Source: Paraburkholderia phenoliruptrix (GTDB taxonomy: Bacteria > Pseudomonadota > Gammaproteobacteria > Burkholderiales > Burkholderiaceae). Taken from it: DNA of 64,000 nucleotides. Shown piece after piece: positions 63,338-64,000 of this stretch (position 1 is its first letter; every line of letters begins with the position of its first letter). The position numbers and the translations under genes are program-made. Location of the stretch: the NCBI RefSeq assembly GCF_902859825.1, contig NZ_CADIKB010000001.1:555707-619706 (forward strand), read 5' to 3'. Below the pieces are notes generated by a model. The model worked only from the letters and a program-made list of their open reading frames with translations, searched no databases and was not told the DNA's origin.

Positions 63338-63889
63338 TCACCTGGCGTAAAGCACGCCTTCCGTTTGCATGATGTCGATTTCGGCGGCTGAGAAACCGAG
63401 CGATTGGGCGACGTCCGCATTGTGCTGCCCGAGGTCCGGCGCGACTTCGCGGATGGTCGTGTCGCAATCGGAGAAGCGGAACGGCAGGTTCGGCAGGCGC
63501 ACCGTCCCGTAACGCGGATGTTGCTGCTCGAGCACCATGCCGCGCGCCTGGATTTGCGGATCGTCGAGCACCTCGTCGATGCGCTGCACCTTTGCGCAAG
63601 GCACGTCGATACCGTCCAATAGTTCGAGGACCTCCGCGACCGGCCGCGCGGCGACCCAGGGCTGGACGACCGAAAGGATCGCCTGGCGATGCGTGTTGCG
63701 GCCCACGCTATCGTGAAAGCGTGCATCGCTGCCGAATCCGGCGGGCCCGCCGTGCGTTTCGATCAGGGCGGCGAAGCGCTTCCATGCGTCGTCCACTTGT
63801 GCCGCGATCACGAGATCGCCGTCGGCGGCGCGAAACACGCCGTATAGCGTCGAGGTCGGCATGTCGTGGCCCGTCTGTTCCGGCAGCAC
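63338..63889 (-). pseudogene. C-terminal part of a class III (CaiB/BaiF-type) CoA-transferase
   Basis: The 183 codons encode the C-terminal half of a formyl-CoA-transferase-type protein (STLYGVFRAADGDLVIAAQV, GIDVPCAKVQRIDEVLDDPQ). The frame is open up to 63955, where a TGA stops it, so the N-terminal half with the catalytic Asp is missing. The GTG at 63889 is only a nominal start. This looks like a 5'-deleted gene that may still be transcribed with aroE (7-base gap). A wrong frame from a sequencing error near 63955 is possible. Confidence 0.6.
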
Positions 63890-64000
63890 GGCAATGTCCC
63901 ACAGACAGTTGAAGGTTGGGACGGCGGGTGCGGCATAGATTATGCGACCTTGCGATCATGGTCAATGTTGGATTTCGAGGGCGAACGCTTCAGGGCGGCG

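Noticed and set aside
63962..64000. Thirteen codons ending in TGA that could be the C-terminus of a gene entering from the right
   Set aside because: Too short to separate from chance.

Overview
The window is high-GC, almost gap-free chromosomal DNA that reads as a soil or plant-associated Burkholderiaceae (Paraburkholderia/Caballeronia type). This is inferred from OmpC-like Burkholderia porins, several LysR regulators, a ferulate catabolic set, an H-NS-like protein, many short clade-type hypothetical genes and frequent GTG/TTG starts. No rRNA, tRNA or CRISPR array was seen. Most apparent long ORFs opposite real genes are high-GC shadows and are left out.

Layout: (1) 0-7.3 kb: surface-polysaccharide genes (two acyltransferase-3 proteins, a GT2 glycosyltransferase, a TupA-like ATP-grasp protein) around a MEDS-domain hybrid histidine kinase. 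(2) 7.6-17.3 kb: a hydroxycinnamate module. fcs, vdh and ech run leftward; an MFS transporter, a porin and a lipidated tannase/feruloyl-esterase-family protein run rightward. The control region between them carries three copies of a TATCAGG-n3-CCTGATA palindrome. Together the genes could split ferulate esters at the surface, import the acid and convert it to vanillate. (3) 17.3-24 kb: a two-repeat lipoprotein, a diguanylate cyclase, an NAD(P)-binding protein with a LysR regulator, and an MgtC-like protein followed by an ECF sigma factor. (4) 24.3-33.8 kb: a nine-gene leftward operon (PotABCD-like ABC importer, alpha-beta-gamma flavin/iron-sulfur dehydrogenase, second flavin oxidase, RidA) divergent from a LysR regulator; it looks like an uptake and oxidation system for an amine, opine or D-amino acid. 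(5) 33.9-37.2 kb: a LysR/SDR pair, a fatty-acid desaturase and a disordered small protein.

(6) 37.4-46.7 kb: a HAD-UbiA prenyltransferase and an SMR-type small membrane protein, then after about 5 kb a PAP2 phosphatase and a polytopic GT-C-like protein. These four resemble parts of the polyprenyl-phosphate-arabinose pathway. The set is split by an accessory insert holding a frameshifted T6SS vgrG and a decayed Tn7-like tnsC-tniQ pair. (7) 46.8-53.8 kb: a beta-propeller lipoprotein with a tandem CTTAAG site upstream, a TctE/TctD-like two-component system, a porin with a clear terminator and a secreted phosphodiesterase-like protein. (8) 54-64 kb: small unknowns, CDP-diacylglycerol diphosphatase, an amidase, an NADPH:FMN reductase, a candidate small RNA with anti-Shine-Dalgarno loops, a DnaJ-domain protein, a low-molecular-weight phosphatase, an H-NS-like protein, two small hypotheticals, shikimate dehydrogenase and a 5'-truncated class III CoA-transferase.
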